From: Collinsella aerofaciens
GTDB lineage: Bacteria > Actinomycetota > Coriobacteriia > Coriobacteriales > Coriobacteriaceae
Reading direction: 5' to 3'
Length of the DNA: 64,000 nt
Assembly: GCF_963360655.1 (NCBI RefSeq)
Contig: NZ_OY725717.1
Coordinates: 62,001-126,000, forward strand
Positions 28,138-37,802 of the stretch are shown one piece after another. A model generated the notes under the pieces. The model was not told the DNA's origin. It saw only the letters and a program-made list of their open reading frames with translations, and made no database searches. Position 1 is the stretch's first letter; each line of letters starts with the position of its first letter. The position numbers and the translations under genes were made by a program.

Positions 28138-29036
28138 TACAGCACGCCTCCGATCATCAGCATCAGCTGCGCTGTGATGCAGCCGAAGATAAGCGAATCG
28201 CTACGATCGAGCATGCCGCCGTGGCCCGGGATAAGGTTACCGGAATCCTTAACGCCCACACCGCGCTTGATGCGAGACTCGATAAGGTCGCCGATAACGC
28301 CCAAAATGGACACGACCACGCCACACAGCAGCGCATAGGGCAGGCTGAGCTTGTAGAAGTGCGTCGCCCACAGGATGAGCCAAATCAAAACCGAGCCCAG
28401 GATGCCGCCGACAAACCCCTCCCAGCTCTTTTTGGGAGAGATCTTGGGAACCATCTTGTGTTTGCCGATACGGCTACCCACGATGTAGGCAAACGAATCG
28501 GAGACCCAAAGGGACGCACAAACGCCCACCGAAAGCAGGGCGCCGGCAAAACCGGGCACGGCATCGCGCAGCAGCACGATAGCCGACAGCATAAAGCCAG
28601 TGTAGATGGGACCCATGAGCGTCACGGCCACATCAGAGATGCGGGTACGCGGCGACAAGACATACCAAATGCCCACAGCGAGCATCAGGGCAAAAAGCAG
28701 TGCATTCAGCAACATCGAATCGCCCAACGCCGACAGCGGAAAGAGTACGGCGGCAGCGATACCAATGCGCTCGTTAGCCATCTTGCCATCGAGCCTCGTC
28801 ATACGGAAAAACTCATAGCAGCACAGACCACTCATGACAGAAACAAAGATGGCCGTGGGCACGATACCCAAAACCAGGCACAGGATAAAGACGACGGCGT
28901 AGACGATACCGGCGGCGGCACGGGTAATAAAGCCCGCAAGCCACGAACCGGTGCTATTCTTCGCTGCAGGCGCTCCCGCAGCGGCAGCCTTGCGCTCAGA
29001 TGTCTTGGGAGCAGTTGCCTTGGGACGATCGGACAC
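28137..29036 (-). CDS. cdsA: Phosphatidate cytidylyltransferase
   Basis: Makes CDP-diacylglycerol for phospholipid synthesis in the membrane. It has about eight hydrophobic segments and the C-terminal signature IGDLIESRIKRGVGVKDSG...IPGHGGMLDR. A 30-residue Ala/Lys-rich cytoplasmic N-terminal extension precedes TM1. Length is 299 residues. The start is GTG after GAGGAGG. Confidence 0.93.
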   Translation of the reverse strand: MSDRPKATAPKTSERKAAAAGAPAAKNSTGSWLAGFITRAAAGIVYAVVFILCLVLGIVPTAIFVSVMSGLCCYEFFRMTRLDGKMANERIGIAAAVLFPLSALGDSMLLNALLFALMLAVGIWYVLSPRTRISDVAVTLMGPIYTGFMLSAIVLLRDAVPGFAGALLSVGVCASLWVSDSFAYIVGSRIGKHKMVPKISPKKSWEGFVGGILGSVLIWLILWATHFYKLSLPYALLCGVVVSILGVIGDLIESRIKRGVGVKDSGNLIPGHGGMLDRSDSLIFGCITAQLMLMIGGVL

Positions 29037-29038
29037 GA

Positions 29039-29833
29039 TTAAGCCTCCTCGGTCTTGCTCAGACCACCAAACCTACGGTCACGGCCCTGATAGGCCAAAA
29101 TGGCGTCGACAAGGCCCCAACGATCAAAGTCGGGCCAATAGGTATCGGTGACGTAGAATTCGGAATAAGCCACCTGCCACAGCAGATAGTTCGAAAGGCG
29201 CAGCTCACCAGAAGTGCGAATCACAAGCTCCGGATCGGGCAGCCCAGCGGTATAGAGGTGCGAGGCAACCATATCATCGTCGATAGCAGCAGGATCGATC
29301 TTGCCGGCGACGGCATCGAGCGCAATCTGACGGACAGCGCGGGTAATCTCGGCGCGCGCGCCGTAGTTAACGGCAAGCGCCAGCGTCATACCGGTGTGAT
29401 CGGCGCACTCGGCAAGACCGCGTTCAAAAACGTCGCGGGTCTTCTTGGGTAGCGCAGAAATGTCGCCCAAAAAGACAACGCGCACGTTTTCGCGCTTCAG
29501 AAGCGGCAGCTCGTCGATAAACGTCTTGGCAAACAGATGCATCAAGACGTTGACCTCATGCTGCGGACGATTCCAGTTTTCGGTAGAAAACGCATAGGCC
29601 GAAAGCACGTCGACGCCCAAGCGCACGCAGGCGGTAATGATCTCGCGCAGCGAAACGATACCCGCCTTGTGGCCCTCGGTGCGTGCAAGACCGCGCGATG
29701 TGGCCCAACGACCGTTGCCGTCCATGATGCACGAGATATGGTGCGGAATGTTATTGAGGTCAAGGTCGGAAAAACCGACGCCCGCAGGGGCGTCGGCAAA
29801 GTACTCGACCAGTTTATGCTCGTCGTATTGCAC
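29039..29833 (-). CDS. uppS: Isoprenyl (undecaprenyl) diphosphate synthase
   Basis: cis-Prenyltransferase building the lipid carrier for peptidoglycan. The catalytic motif is CIMDGNGRWA; then FSTENWNRP and RTSGELRLSNYLLWQ. Length is 264 residues with a short extra N-terminus. The start is GTG, 7 nt after GGAG at the end of frr. The pathway position between frr and cdsA is conserved. Confidence 0.94.
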   Translation of the reverse strand: MQYDEHKLVEYFADAPAGVGFSDLDLNNIPHHISCIMDGNGRWATSRGLARTEGHKAGIVSLREIITACVRLGVDVLSAYAFSTENWNRPQHEVNVLMHLFAKTFIDELPLLKRENVRVVFLGDISALPKKTRDVFERGLAECADHTGMTLALAVNYGARAEITRAVRQIALDAVAGKIDPAAIDDDMVASHLYTAGLPDPELVIRTSGELRLSNYLLWQVAYSEFYVTDTYWPDFDRWGLVDAILAYQGRDRRFGGLSKTEEA

Positions 29834-29834
29834 C

Positions 29835-30371
29835 TTAGATCTCCATGACCTCGGCTTCTTTTTCCTTCAGAAGCTCCTCGACCTTGGCGACATACTCATC
29901 AGTGTGCTTCTGGACCTTGGCCTGCTCGCGACGGACATCGTCCTCGGTGAGCTCCTCATCGCGCTCGAGCTTGTTGTTGAAGTCGCGACGGATGTTACGG
30001 ATAGACACCTTGGCCTGCTCGGCGTACTCGCGGCACTCCTTGACGAGCTCGCGACGGCGCTCCTCAGTGGGAGCCGGGAACGGAAGACGAACGACGGTGC
30101 CATCGGAGTTGGGGGTAATACCCAGATCGGAAGCGCCGATGGCCTTGACGATAGCGTTGATGAGCGCCTTGTCCCACGGCTCGATGAGCAGCATGTGGGC
30201 CTCGGGGGTCTTGACGGCGGCAACCTGCGTGACCGGCGTGGGAACACCGTAATAATCAACGGTGATGTCAGACAGAATGTTAGCGTTGGCTCGGCCGGTA
30301 CGGACCTTGGAGAAGTTATGCTTGAGGGACTCGAGCGACTTGTCCATGTGGGCGGTGATGTTCTCTGCCAT
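29835..30371 (-). CDS. frr: Ribosome recycling factor
   Basis: Splits post-termination ribosomes with EF-G. It is the all-helical tRNA mimic with FSKVRTGRANANIL (about residues 20-33) and the C-terminal helix DDVRREQAKVQKHTDEYV. Length is 178 residues, slightly shorter than the usual 185. The ATG follows GGAGG. It directly follows pyrH. Confidence 0.95.
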   Translation of the reverse strand: MAENITAHMDKSLESLKHNFSKVRTGRANANILSDITVDYYGVPTPVTQVAAVKTPEAHMLLIEPWDKALINAIVKAIGASDLGITPNSDGTVVRLPFPAPTEERRRELVKECREYAEQAKVSIRNIRRDFNNKLERDEELTEDDVRREQAKVQKHTDEYVAKVEELLKEKEAEVMEI

Positions 30372-30373
30372 GC

Positions 30374-31096
30374 TTAATCCTCCTGATAGACGAGCGTGCC
30401 GACGGGCTCACCCGAAAGCGCGCGCTTGACGGTGTCCTCGCCATCGATGTTGAGGACCAAAATCGGCATACGGTTGTCCTGGCACAGTGCCGTAGCCGTG
30501 GAATCCATAACCTGCAGACCGCGGACGAGAACCTCGTGATAGGTAATCTTGTCAAAACGGACGGCATCGGCGCACTTGACGGGATCCTTGTCGTAGATGC
30601 CGTCAACCTTGGTGGCTTTAATCAGAATCTCGGCGCCGATCTCGCACGCGCGAAGAGCCGCGGCGGTGTCGGTCGTAAAGTACGGATTGCCCGAACCGGC
30701 GGCAAAAATAACGACGTTGCCCTTGGAAAGGTGGTTGATGGCGCGACGGCGAATATAGGGCTCGCAGATCTCGTTCATCTGAATAGCGCTCATCACGCGG
30801 CAAGGAACATCGTTATGCTCGAAGGCATCCTGCAGGGCGAGCGCGTTCATAACGGTTGCCAGCATGCCCATGTAGTCGGCCTGAGCACGCTCCATGCCAC
30901 CGGCAGCGCCGGCCATGCCGCGGAAAATATTGCCGCCGCCGACAACGACGCCGACCTCATGGCCAACGGCGAGCAGCTCCTTGACCTGCTTGGCAAGATG
31001 GTCGGTAACCTTGGGGTCGATGCCATATTGGCCGTCGCCCATCAGTGCTTCGCCGGAAAGCTTCAAAAGCACGCGTTTATATCGGATGTCGGACAA
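30374..31096 (-). CDS. pyrH: UMP kinase
   Basis: Phosphorylates UMP to UDP. The amino-acid kinase fold has [12 protein letters not shown] and [11 protein letters not shown]; the allosteric bacterial form is 240 residues. The start codon is TTG (TTG TCC GAC), 6 nt after AAAGGAGG, and no other start fits. It is first of the long operon running through proS. Confidence 0.95.
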   Translation of the reverse strand: MSDIRYKRVLLKLSGEALMGDGQYGIDPKVTDHLAKQVKELLAVGHEVGVVVGGGNIFRGMAGAAGGMERAQADYMGMLATVMNALALQDAFEHNDVPCRVMSAIQMNEICEPYIRRRAINHLSKGNVVIFAAGSGNPYFTTDTAAALRACEIGAEILIKATKVDGIYDKDPVKCADAVRFDKITYHEVLVRGLQVMDSTATALCQDNRMPILVLNIDGEDTVKRALSGEPVGTLVYQED

Positions 31097-31126
31097 AGCG
31101 ATCCTCCTTTAGATTGAACTCTCAAC

Positions 31127-31132
31127 ATTCTA
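31127..31132 (-). promoter_or_regulatory. Possible -10 box for pyrH operon
   Basis: Minus strand TAGAAT in the 60 nt between the tsf terminator and pyrH. No good -35 is seen. Confidence 0.3.
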
Positions 31133-31156
31133 TCAAAGGCTCTAAGAAGAGCCATG

Positions 31157-31191
31157 AAAAAGCAGGCTGTGAGTAAAACCCACAGCCTGCT
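31157..31191 (-). terminator. Intrinsic terminator after tsf
   Basis: A perfect 11-bp stem AGCAGGCTGTG / CACAGCCTGCT with a 9-nt loop and a T-run on the minus strand. Confidence 0.88.
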
Positions 31192-31214
31192 CATTACCAG
31201 CTACAAGAGCTTAT

Positions 31215-32084
31215 TTACTCGCCACGGACCAGACGGTCAAAGGCAACGACGGTAATGGTGTCGCCGAGCTCCTTGGAGACCTGCTCAGCGTACTTCTTGA
31301 TGGTGAGGGAGCTGTCCTTGATGAACTCCTGCTCGGTGAGCACGGACTGCTTGTAGAACTTCTCCAGACGGCCGACAGCCATCTTCTCCTGAATGGCCTC
31401 GGGCTTGCCGGACTCGGCAGCCTGAGCCATGTAAATCTGCTTCTCGTGCTCGACGGTCTCGGCCGGAACCTGATCGCGGGTAGCGCAGATCGGGGCGACG
31501 GCGGCAACCTGAAGGGCAACGTCGTGAGCGAAGGTCTTGAAGGACTCAGCCTGAGCGGTCTCGGCCTTCTCGAAAGCAAACTCGACGAGGACGCCGATCT
31601 TACCACCCATGTGGATGTAAGAAGCGAGAACGCCGTTCTCGGCCTTACGGGCGGCGAAGCGGGAGATCTTCATGTTCTCGCCCATGATGTGAATCATCTC
31701 GGTGAGCTCGGAGGAAACGGTCTCCTCGCCCATCGGCTTCTCAAGCAGAGCGTCGACGTCAGCAGGCTCGGTGGTAGCGACAACCTCAGCGACCTTGGAA
31801 GCAAAGCCGGTGAACTTGGCGTTGGAGCCAACGAAGTCGGTCTCGCAGGAGAGCTCGAGCAGAGCGCCGGTCTTGCCATCCTCGGAGACGAACGCGGCGA
31901 CAGCGCCCTCGTTGGTCTCACGGCCAGCCTTCTTGGCGGCCTTGGCAAGGCCGTTCTTACGCAGAACGTCGACAGCGGCGTCCATGTCGCCGTCAGCCTC
32001 GACGAGAGCCTTCTTGCACTCCATCATCGGGGAGTCGGTCATCTCGCGGAGCTGCTTGACCATAGCGGCGGTAATCTGGGCCAT
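31215..32084 (-). CDS. tsf: Elongation factor Ts
   Basis: Nucleotide exchange factor for EF-Tu. It has an N-terminal UBA-like domain (MAQITAAMVKQLREMTDSPM), then the core with the TDFVGSNAKF motif that contacts EF-Tu. Length is 289 residues. The ATG follows AAAGGAACCACA; an earlier in-frame ATG lies upstream of that site. It is co-transcribed with rpsB. Confidence 0.96.
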   Translation of the reverse strand: MAQITAAMVKQLREMTDSPMMECKKALVEADGDMDAAVDVLRKNGLAKAAKKAGRETNEGAVAAFVSEDGKTGALLELSCETDFVGSNAKFTGFASKVAEVVATTEPADVDALLEKPMGEETVSSELTEMIHIMGENMKISRFAARKAENGVLASYIHMGGKIGVLVEFAFEKAETAQAESFKTFAHDVALQVAAVAPICATRDQVPAETVEHEKQIYMAQAAESGKPEAIQEKMAVGRLEKFYKQSVLTEQEFIKDSSLTIKKYAEQVSKELGDTITVVAFDRLVRGE

Positions 32085-32129
32085 TGTGGTTCCTTTCAAA
32101 GAGATGAAAAAGAATTAACTAAGACTGAT

Positions 32130-32858
32130 TTACTCGGCCTTGGGCTCAGCGGCCATCTCGGCCTCGGAGACCTGCTCCTTGCCGGAGCCAGCGAGGCAGG
32201 CGTCAGCCATGAGCTCGCACATAAGGGTGACAGCGGAGATAGCGTCATCGTTGCAGGGGATGCCGTACTCGACCTCGTCGGGATCGGAGTTGGTGTCGAT
32301 CAGGGCGACGACGGGGATGTTCAGGCGCTGGGCCTCCTTGATGGCGTTCTCCTCGCGCTTGGTGTCGATGACGAAGAGAGCCTGGGGCAGACCCTTCATG
32401 TCGCGGGCGCCACCGAGGTTGGTCTGGAGCTTAGTGAGCTCCTTGCCGAGAACAGCCTGCTCCTTCTTGGGCAGAACAGCCATGCGGCCGTCCTCGACCA
32501 TGGCCTCGAGCTCCTCCATGCGGTTGATGCGGGAGCGGATGGTGACGAAGTTGGTCAGCATACCGCCGAGCCAACGCTGGTTGATGTAAGGCATGTTGGC
32601 GCGCTCAGCAGCGTTCTTGACGGCCTCCTGAGCCTGCTTCTTGGTGCCGACGAACAGCACGTTGCCACCCTTGGCGACGTTCTTGACGAAGGTGTAGGCC
32701 TGGTCGGCGTCGAGGATGGTCTGCTTGAGGTCGAGGATGTAGATGCCGTTGCGCTCACCGAAGATGAACGGCTTCATCTTGGGGTTCCAGCGACGGGTCT
32801 GGTGACCGAAGTGGCAGCCGGCCTCGAGCAGGGTGCGGATATTAATCTTGGTAGCCAT
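32130..32858 (-). CDS. rpsB: 30S ribosomal protein S2
   Basis: Bridges head and body of the 30S subunit. Signatures: [24 protein letters not shown] at the start and [21 protein letters not shown]-type region later. Length is 242 residues. The ATG follows AGGAGG. It precedes tsf. Confidence 0.96.
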   Translation of the reverse strand: MATKINIRTLLEAGCHFGHQTRRWNPKMKPFIFGERNGIYILDLKQTILDADQAYTFVKNVAKGGNVLFVGTKKQAQEAVKNAAERANMPYINQRWLGGMLTNFVTIRSRINRMEELEAMVEDGRMAVLPKKEQAVLGKELTKLQTNLGGARDMKGLPQALFVIDTKREENAIKEAQRLNIPVVALIDTNSDPDEVEYGIPCNDDAISAVTLMCELMADACLAGSGKEQVSEAEMAAEPKAE

Positions 32859-32999
32859 GTTAAACCTCCTGTGGTTTGCCTCCGCGCGGGGTCATCCTCC
32901 AAAACCAACCCGGACATGTGCTACCAAAGCCCGGGCACCACGGTATGAAGTAGCCGCGCGTGCGTGATAAAAACATGTTGCCGTGAAGCAACCCGATGA

Positions 33000-33028
33000 A
33001 TGATAGCAGGAATGCCTCTTCCTGCCAA
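33000..33028 (-). promoter_or_regulatory. Promoter of rpsB-tsf
   Basis: Minus strand TTGGCA-N17-TATCAT, with TGC before the -10 making it also extended. Transcription starts near 32993, leaving a leader of about 135 nt. Self-regulation by S2 is possible, but I see no defined motif. Confidence 0.75.
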
Positions 33029-33077
33029 CCCGCAATCAAAACCACACACCTGAGTGCGGCGCGGGACGTGCCAGCCA

Positions 33078-33998
33078 CTATTCGCCGCGGGGATGGGCTT
33101 GAGCCACAGCCCGCTTAAGCCGATCGGGTGTGAGATGCGTGTAGATCTGCGTCGTGGACAGGCTCGCATGACCTAGCAGCTCTTGAACCGAGCGCAGGTC
33201 CGCACCGCCCTCGAGCAAGTCGGTCGCAAAGGTATGGCGCATCGCATGCGGGGCGATGTCGGCCGGAATGCCGGCGAGCGTCGCCAGCGTATGGAACCGC
33301 CGCCGGAGCATCGCGGCGCTCATGCGATTGCCGCGCGCCGATATAAGCAGCGGATGCGGCCCGGTAGCGAGGTCGCGGCGCTTTGCCCGAGCGAGCAACT
33401 CCGGCCTCCCCTCTTCAATATAGAGACGCGTCACATCGAGCGCACGACGATACAGAGGAACGATGCGCTCCTTGCTTCCCTTGCCCCACAGGCGCAGCGT
33501 GCGCTCGGACCATGAGATGGATTCCACATTGAGCGCCGCAAGCTCTGAGATGCGGGCACCCGAGGCATAGAGCAACTCGAGCATCGCCGCATCGCGCAGT
33601 CCCGCGGGTGTTGAGGTATCAGGCGTCTTGAGCAGCGCCTCGACCTGCTGGGTCGTAAGGACGCCCGGCAGGTCACGCGGCAGCTTGGGCGACGCGATCG
33701 CCGAGACCGCATCGCCCTCGACAATCCCCTCGGCAGCCATCCAGCGATAGAGAGATCGAATAGCCGACAGGTGCGCCGCAAGCGTTCGGGGAGCCACCTG
33801 CTCACGCGAAAGCTCGGCAAGATAGCGACGAATGGTGCGCACGTCGGCAGCGAAAGCATCAATATCCTCGCGCTCGCACCAGGCAGCAAAGCGCTCTAGC
33901 CTCGAGCCATAGGCCGTCACCGTGTTGGGAGAAAGCCCCTCGACGCGTGCGATATAGGCGATAAAAGAGTCGACGGTGTCGTACAGGTCAAAGGCTAT
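33078..33998 (-). CDS. xerC: Tyrosine recombinase XerC-like, non-canonical start
   Basis: Resolves chromosome dimers at dif with a partner recombinase. Catalytic residues are visible: Arg in GARISELAAL, Lys in GKGSKERIVPL, HxxR in HAMRHTFAT, His in LGHASLSTTQIYTH and the nucleophile Tyr in the same stretch. The first standard start is a GTG at 33920, but conserved N-terminal sequence (DSFIAYIARVEGLSPNT) lies upstream in frame. The frame is open to the trmFO stop, where ATA overlaps TAG (ATAG) 9 nt after GGAGG. I therefore extend to 33998 (306 residues); 33920 is the conservative start. XerC versus XerD or another family member cannot be told from sequence. Confidence 0.85.
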   Translation of the reverse strand: MAFDLYDTVDSFIAYIARVEGLSPNTVTAYGSRLERFAAWCEREDIDAFAADVRTIRRYLAELSREQVAPRTLAAHLSAIRSLYRWMAAEGIVEGDAVSAIASPKLPRDLPGVLTTQQVEALLKTPDTSTPAGLRDAAMLELLYASGARISELAALNVESISWSERTLRLWGKGSKERIVPLYRRALDVTRLYIEEGRPELLARAKRRDLATGPHPLLISARGNRMSAAMLRRRFHTLATLAGIPADIAPHAMRHTFATDLLEGGADLRSVQELLGHASLSTTQIYTHLTPDRLKRAVAQAHPRGE

Positions 33999-35332
33999 GA
34001 CCGGTCGCCTCCAAACAAGTCGGAACGCGTGGCCAAGTAGGCATCGAGGGCCTCGAGCGCACGGTCCGCATAGGCCTGATAGCGGTCGCGCTTGCTGCGG
34101 CGCTTACCGTCCTCGAGTGGCGGCACCAGGCCAAAGTTGACATGCATAGGCTGATAGCCCACGGTGGCAGGATCGGTCGCATAGCCCACGAGCGCACCCA
34201 GGGCGCCCACACGCGGCAACTCGACGCCCGCGGCACCGATAGCCTCGGCATAGGTGTTGAGCGCCGCGAGCAGACCTGTCGCCACGGCTTCCATGTACCC
34301 CTCGGTGCCGGTGATCTGACCGGCCAGGCGCACGCCGGTACCGGGCACGGCAAAGGTGCTATCGAGCACGTGAGGGGCGTCGACAAAGGTATTGCGGTGC
34401 ATGACACCGTAGCGGAAGAACTCAGCGTTCTCCAGGCCCGGCACCATATGGAAGACGCGCTTCTGCTCGCCAAAGGTCAAGTTGGTCTGGAAGCCCACCA
34501 GGTTATAGGCGGTCTTCTCCTTGTTCTCGGCACGCAGCTGAATCGCCGCCCAGGGGCGACGTCCGGTACGCGGGTCGGTGAGGCCGACGGGCTTCATGGC
34601 GCCAAAGCGAATGGCGTCCTTGCCGGTGCGCGCAACTTCCTCGGCAGGCTGGCAGGCCTGGAACAAATCGCCGCCCTCAAAGTCTTTGAGCACCACGCGG
34701 TCGGCCGTGGTAAGCGCCTCGATAAAGGCCTCGTACTCCTCCTTGTTGAGCGGAGCGTTGAGATAGTCGCCGCTCCCCTGCTCCTCGTAGCGCGACTGCG
34801 AGAACAGCACGTCCATATCGAGCGTGGAGGCATCGACGATCGGCGCCGCGGCATCGAAGAATGCCAGGGCATCGCCACCGACGAGCTTCATAACCTCTTC
34901 GCTCAGCGCCGGTGAACACAGCGGGCCCGCGGCAATGACCACGTGACCCTCGGGAATCTGCGTGACCTCGCCGTGCACGACCTCGATATTGGGACGAGCG
35001 GCAACCTCGGCCTCGACAAGCTCGGAAAACTTGACGCGGTCGACCGCCAGGGCACCGCCGGCGGGAACAGCCGCGCGATGGGCGCAATCGAGCAGGACTG
35101 AACCCATGCGCTCAAGCTCGGCCTTCAGCAAACCAGCCGCGGAATCCGGACGGGTCGACTTAAACGAATTGGAGCAGACGAGCTCTGCCAGGTGATCGGT
35201 ATGATGGGCCGGGGAGCTCACCTGGGGGCGCATCTCGCACAGCTTTACGGCAAACCCGCGGTCTGCCAGCTGAATCGCGCATTCCGAACCCGCCAGACCG
35301 CCACCGATAACCGTCACCTGATCGAACTGCAT
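33995..35332 (-). CDS. trmFO: TrmFO, folate-dependent tRNA U54 methyltransferase
   Basis: Makes ribothymidine at tRNA position 54 using methylene-THF and FADH2. The FAD-binding motif VIGGGLAGSECA is at the N-terminus, then SSPAHHTDHLAELVCSNSFKS and NVNFG-type C-terminal region (HVNFGLVPPL). Length is 445 residues. The ATG follows AAAGG by 9 nt; a TTG two codons upstream is closer. It lies in the dprA-trmFO-xerC order seen in many Gram-positive bacteria. Confidence 0.95.
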   Translation of the reverse strand: MQFDQVTVIGGGLAGSECAIQLADRGFAVKLCEMRPQVSSPAHHTDHLAELVCSNSFKSTRPDSAAGLLKAELERMGSVLLDCAHRAAVPAGGALAVDRVKFSELVEAEVAARPNIEVVHGEVTQIPEGHVVIAAGPLCSPALSEEVMKLVGGDALAFFDAAAPIVDASTLDMDVLFSQSRYEEQGSGDYLNAPLNKEEYEAFIEALTTADRVVLKDFEGGDLFQACQPAEEVARTGKDAIRFGAMKPVGLTDPRTGRRPWAAIQLRAENKEKTAYNLVGFQTNLTFGEQKRVFHMVPGLENAEFFRYGVMHRNTFVDAPHVLDSTFAVPGTGVRLAGQITGTEGYMEAVATGLLAALNTYAEAIGAAGVELPRVGALGALVGYATDPATVGYQPMHVNFGLVPPLEDGKRRSKRDRYQAYADRALEALDAYLATRSDLFGGDRS

Positions 35333-35346
35333 CTGCAAACACCTTT

Positions 35347-36282
35347 CTAATTGACACGTTTTCCATTGTGACCGAAGGGCGTCTGGGCGTGAAGGGCAAA
35401 CTTGGAGGGCGCATACCTTCCATCCATCATGCGCTCGATAAGGCCCTCGAGCTCAAGCGAACCCAAGAGTTTGAGTACGCCGACAGCATCGAGCGAGACG
35501 AGCGCCGCGATGTCGTCGACCTTGAGCGGAGAGGCAATGAGCGCATGCATCACAGTTTGCTGCGTTGGATCCAGGTCGGCAATGCCGGGAGCATCGGGGC
35601 GCGAGTAGCGCAGGGTGCCGTAGATGCGTGAGATTGCCATCTCGATGGACTCCTCGTCGACAATGCAGCAGGCACCGTTCGCAATGAGGTAATTCGTGCC
35701 ACGCGACTCGGGCGATAGGATCGACCCCGGCACGGCAAGAAGTTCGCGCCCCAAATCCATAGCAGCCTCGGCTGTAGAAAACGTCCCAGAAGGCATACCC
35801 GCCTCGGATACAAAGAGGGCTTGCGACAGGGCCGCGATTACGCGATTGCGGCGCGGAAAGGCGAACTTGCGCGGACCCATGCCCCACGGAGAGATCGACA
35901 CGACCGCGCCACCCGTATCAAGCGTGCGCGTAATCAGCCCCGCGCTCGAACGCGGGTAGACCACGTCGGCGCCCGTCCCCAGCACCACAACGTGTTTGCC
36001 GCCGGCGTTGACCGCAGCCCAACCCGAGGCCTGGTCACAACCGACCGCACCGCCCGAAACTACCGTCACTCCCGCCTCGACCGCAACCTTTGCCGCAAGC
36101 TCTGCCACGGCAAGACCATACGGCGAGGCCTTTCGCGCACCGATGATGGAGAGCGCGGGCGTCGAAAGCGCCTCGGGGTTGCCGCGCACATAGAGCGTCT
36201 GAGGTACATCAGAAAGCTCCAAAACGGTCTCGGGATACAACGCGTCACCTGGATGCAGCTCGAAGGTCCCCTCGGCCATCAT
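35347..36282 (-). CDS. dprA: DprA, DNA-processing protein
   Basis: Loads RecA on incoming single-stranded DNA in transformation. The Rossmann-like domain has IGARKASPYG, VVSGGAVGCDQASG, and VPGSILSPESRGTNYLI. A C-terminal winged-helix region (about residues 245-295) follows. It is 311 residues and lacks the N-terminal SAM domain of longer relatives. The first of two adjacent ATG codons overlaps the comM stop (ATGA) and has AGGAGG 5 nt before it. Confidence 0.93.
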   Translation of the reverse strand: MMAEGTFELHPGDALYPETVLELSDVPQTLYVRGNPEALSTPALSIIGARKASPYGLAVAELAAKVAVEAGVTVVSGGAVGCDQASGWAAVNAGGKHVVVLGTGADVVYPRSSAGLITRTLDTGGAVVSISPWGMGPRKFAFPRRNRVIAALSQALFVSEAGMPSGTFSTAEAAMDLGRELLAVPGSILSPESRGTNYLIANGACCIVDEESIEMAISRIYGTLRYSRPDAPGIADLDPTQQTVMHALIASPLKVDDIAALVSLDAVGVLKLLGSLELEGLIERMMDGRYAPSKFALHAQTPFGHNGKRVN

Positions 36283-37802
36283 TGGTCCCTCCTTCCCTGG
36301 TACATCGCCGCCTCGAGCACGTGGTCCTGCGTCACTTGTTCGCTCTCGGCGACATCTGCGATCGTGCGCGCAATGCGAACCAGGCGCACGATGCCGCGCC
36401 CTGTGAGATGTGTGCGTTTGGACAGACCGAGCACACACTTCTCCGCCGCATCATCGAGCTCAAAGGTCGAAACGACGCCGTCAATGGACCGTGTCTCGTC
36501 ATCCTCGGCCTCGGCATCCGCATCGTCCATACGGGACTCGCGCCAGGCGCGAAAGGCGCGACCGCGCACAACGTAGTCACGTAACTCGGCCGACGACATA
36601 CCCTCCGCGCCCTCGATAATCACCTGGGGGTCGGGACGGGTCACATCGATCATCATGTCGATACGGTCGGCCAAAGGACCGCGCAGCTTTGCCCGATAGC
36701 GCTCCACCATCGCCGCCGAGCAGCGACACGGCACCTCGCGATCGCCCAAAAAGCCGCAGGGGCAGGGATTGCTCGCAGCCAGCAGTTGAAAGCGCGACGG
36801 GAAGGTAAAGGCCCCGTCGACGCGTACGATCCTCACATAGCCACGTTCGATGGGCTGACGCAGCGTCTGCAGCACACCCGTGGGAAACTCGGCAAGCTCG
36901 TCCAAAAAGAGCACACCGCCATGAGCAAGGCTGATCTCACCCGGGTGCACCGGGCGCCCACCGCCGATAAGGCCTGCGGTCGAAATACTGTGATGGGGAC
37001 TGCGGAAGGGCCGGTGCCCCGCCAACAAGCCATCAATGTTCTCACCCAAAACCGAATGGATGCACAGCGCCTCCTGTTGATCCTCAACAGAAAGCTCGGG
37101 CAGGATGCCGGTCATACGACGTGCGAGCATCGTCTTGCCCGATCCCGGGGACCCAATCATGAGCAAGCCGAGTTCTCCTGCCGCCGCAAGCGCCATGCCG
37201 CGTTTGGCAACCTCCTGCCCCAGCACGTCGGCATAGTCGAGCTCGGGCTCAAAGGTCGCCTCAGGCCCTTCAGAATCCAGGTAGTGCCGCGCGGCATCGC
37301 CCATACCATGAGCAAGCTGAGACAAATGATCGATAAAGCCGCAATCCACGCCCGCGAGTGGCACATGCTGGTCGGACCTGCCGGCGATAAAAGACAGCCC
37401 CATGTCGCGAGCCAATAGCTGAAACGCCACCTCGCCCTTGACGGGAAGCACCGTACCGTCCAGACCAAGCTCACCTGCGATAAGGCAGCGATCGAGGTTG
37501 TCACGGGGAATCTGCTCATCGGCCGCTAGAACCGCGATGGCGATGGGCAGGTCAAAGCCGCTACCGGTCTTGCGGATATCGCCGGGTGCCAGGTTAACGG
37601 TAATGCCCGAGCGCGGGATCTCGAACCCGGCGGAGCGCATCGCGCAGCGAATACGACCGCGTGACTCCATCACCTCCATACTCGGAATGCCGAGCATCTG
37701 GATGCCCGGAACGCCACCGGCAAGCGAGACCTCGACCGTGACGTGAATTGCCTCGACGCCGCGGATGCAGGCCGCGTGTACGGCAAACGTCTCGAACGCC
37801 AT
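36279..37802 (-). CDS. comM: ComM/YifB-type AAA+ helicase
   Basis: Hexameric branch-migration helicase that extends heteroduplex during natural transformation. It has an N-terminal Lon-S5-like domain, a Walker A GSPGSGKTMLARRM, a Walker B GGVLFLDELAEF, and a C-terminal Mg-chelatase-like part with NPCPCGFLGD and a cysteine pair CRCS. Length is 507 residues. The ATG shares one base with the upstream stop (TGATG). It is translationally linked to yraN and dprA. Confidence 0.93.
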   Translation of the reverse strand: MAFETFAVHAACIRGVEAIHVTVEVSLAGGVPGIQMLGIPSMEVMESRGRIRCAMRSAGFEIPRSGITVNLAPGDIRKTGSGFDLPIAIAVLAADEQIPRDNLDRCLIAGELGLDGTVLPVKGEVAFQLLARDMGLSFIAGRSDQHVPLAGVDCGFIDHLSQLAHGMGDAARHYLDSEGPEATFEPELDYADVLGQEVAKRGMALAAAGELGLLMIGSPGSGKTMLARRMTGILPELSVEDQQEALCIHSVLGENIDGLLAGHRPFRSPHHSISTAGLIGGGRPVHPGEISLAHGGVLFLDELAEFPTGVLQTLRQPIERGYVRIVRVDGAFTFPSRFQLLAASNPCPCGFLGDREVPCRCSAAMVERYRAKLRGPLADRIDMMIDVTRPDPQVIIEGAEGMSSAELRDYVVRGRAFRAWRESRMDDADAEAEDDETRSIDGVVSTFELDDAAEKCVLGLSKRTHLTGRGIVRLVRIARTIADVAESEQVTQDHVLEAAMYQGRRDQ

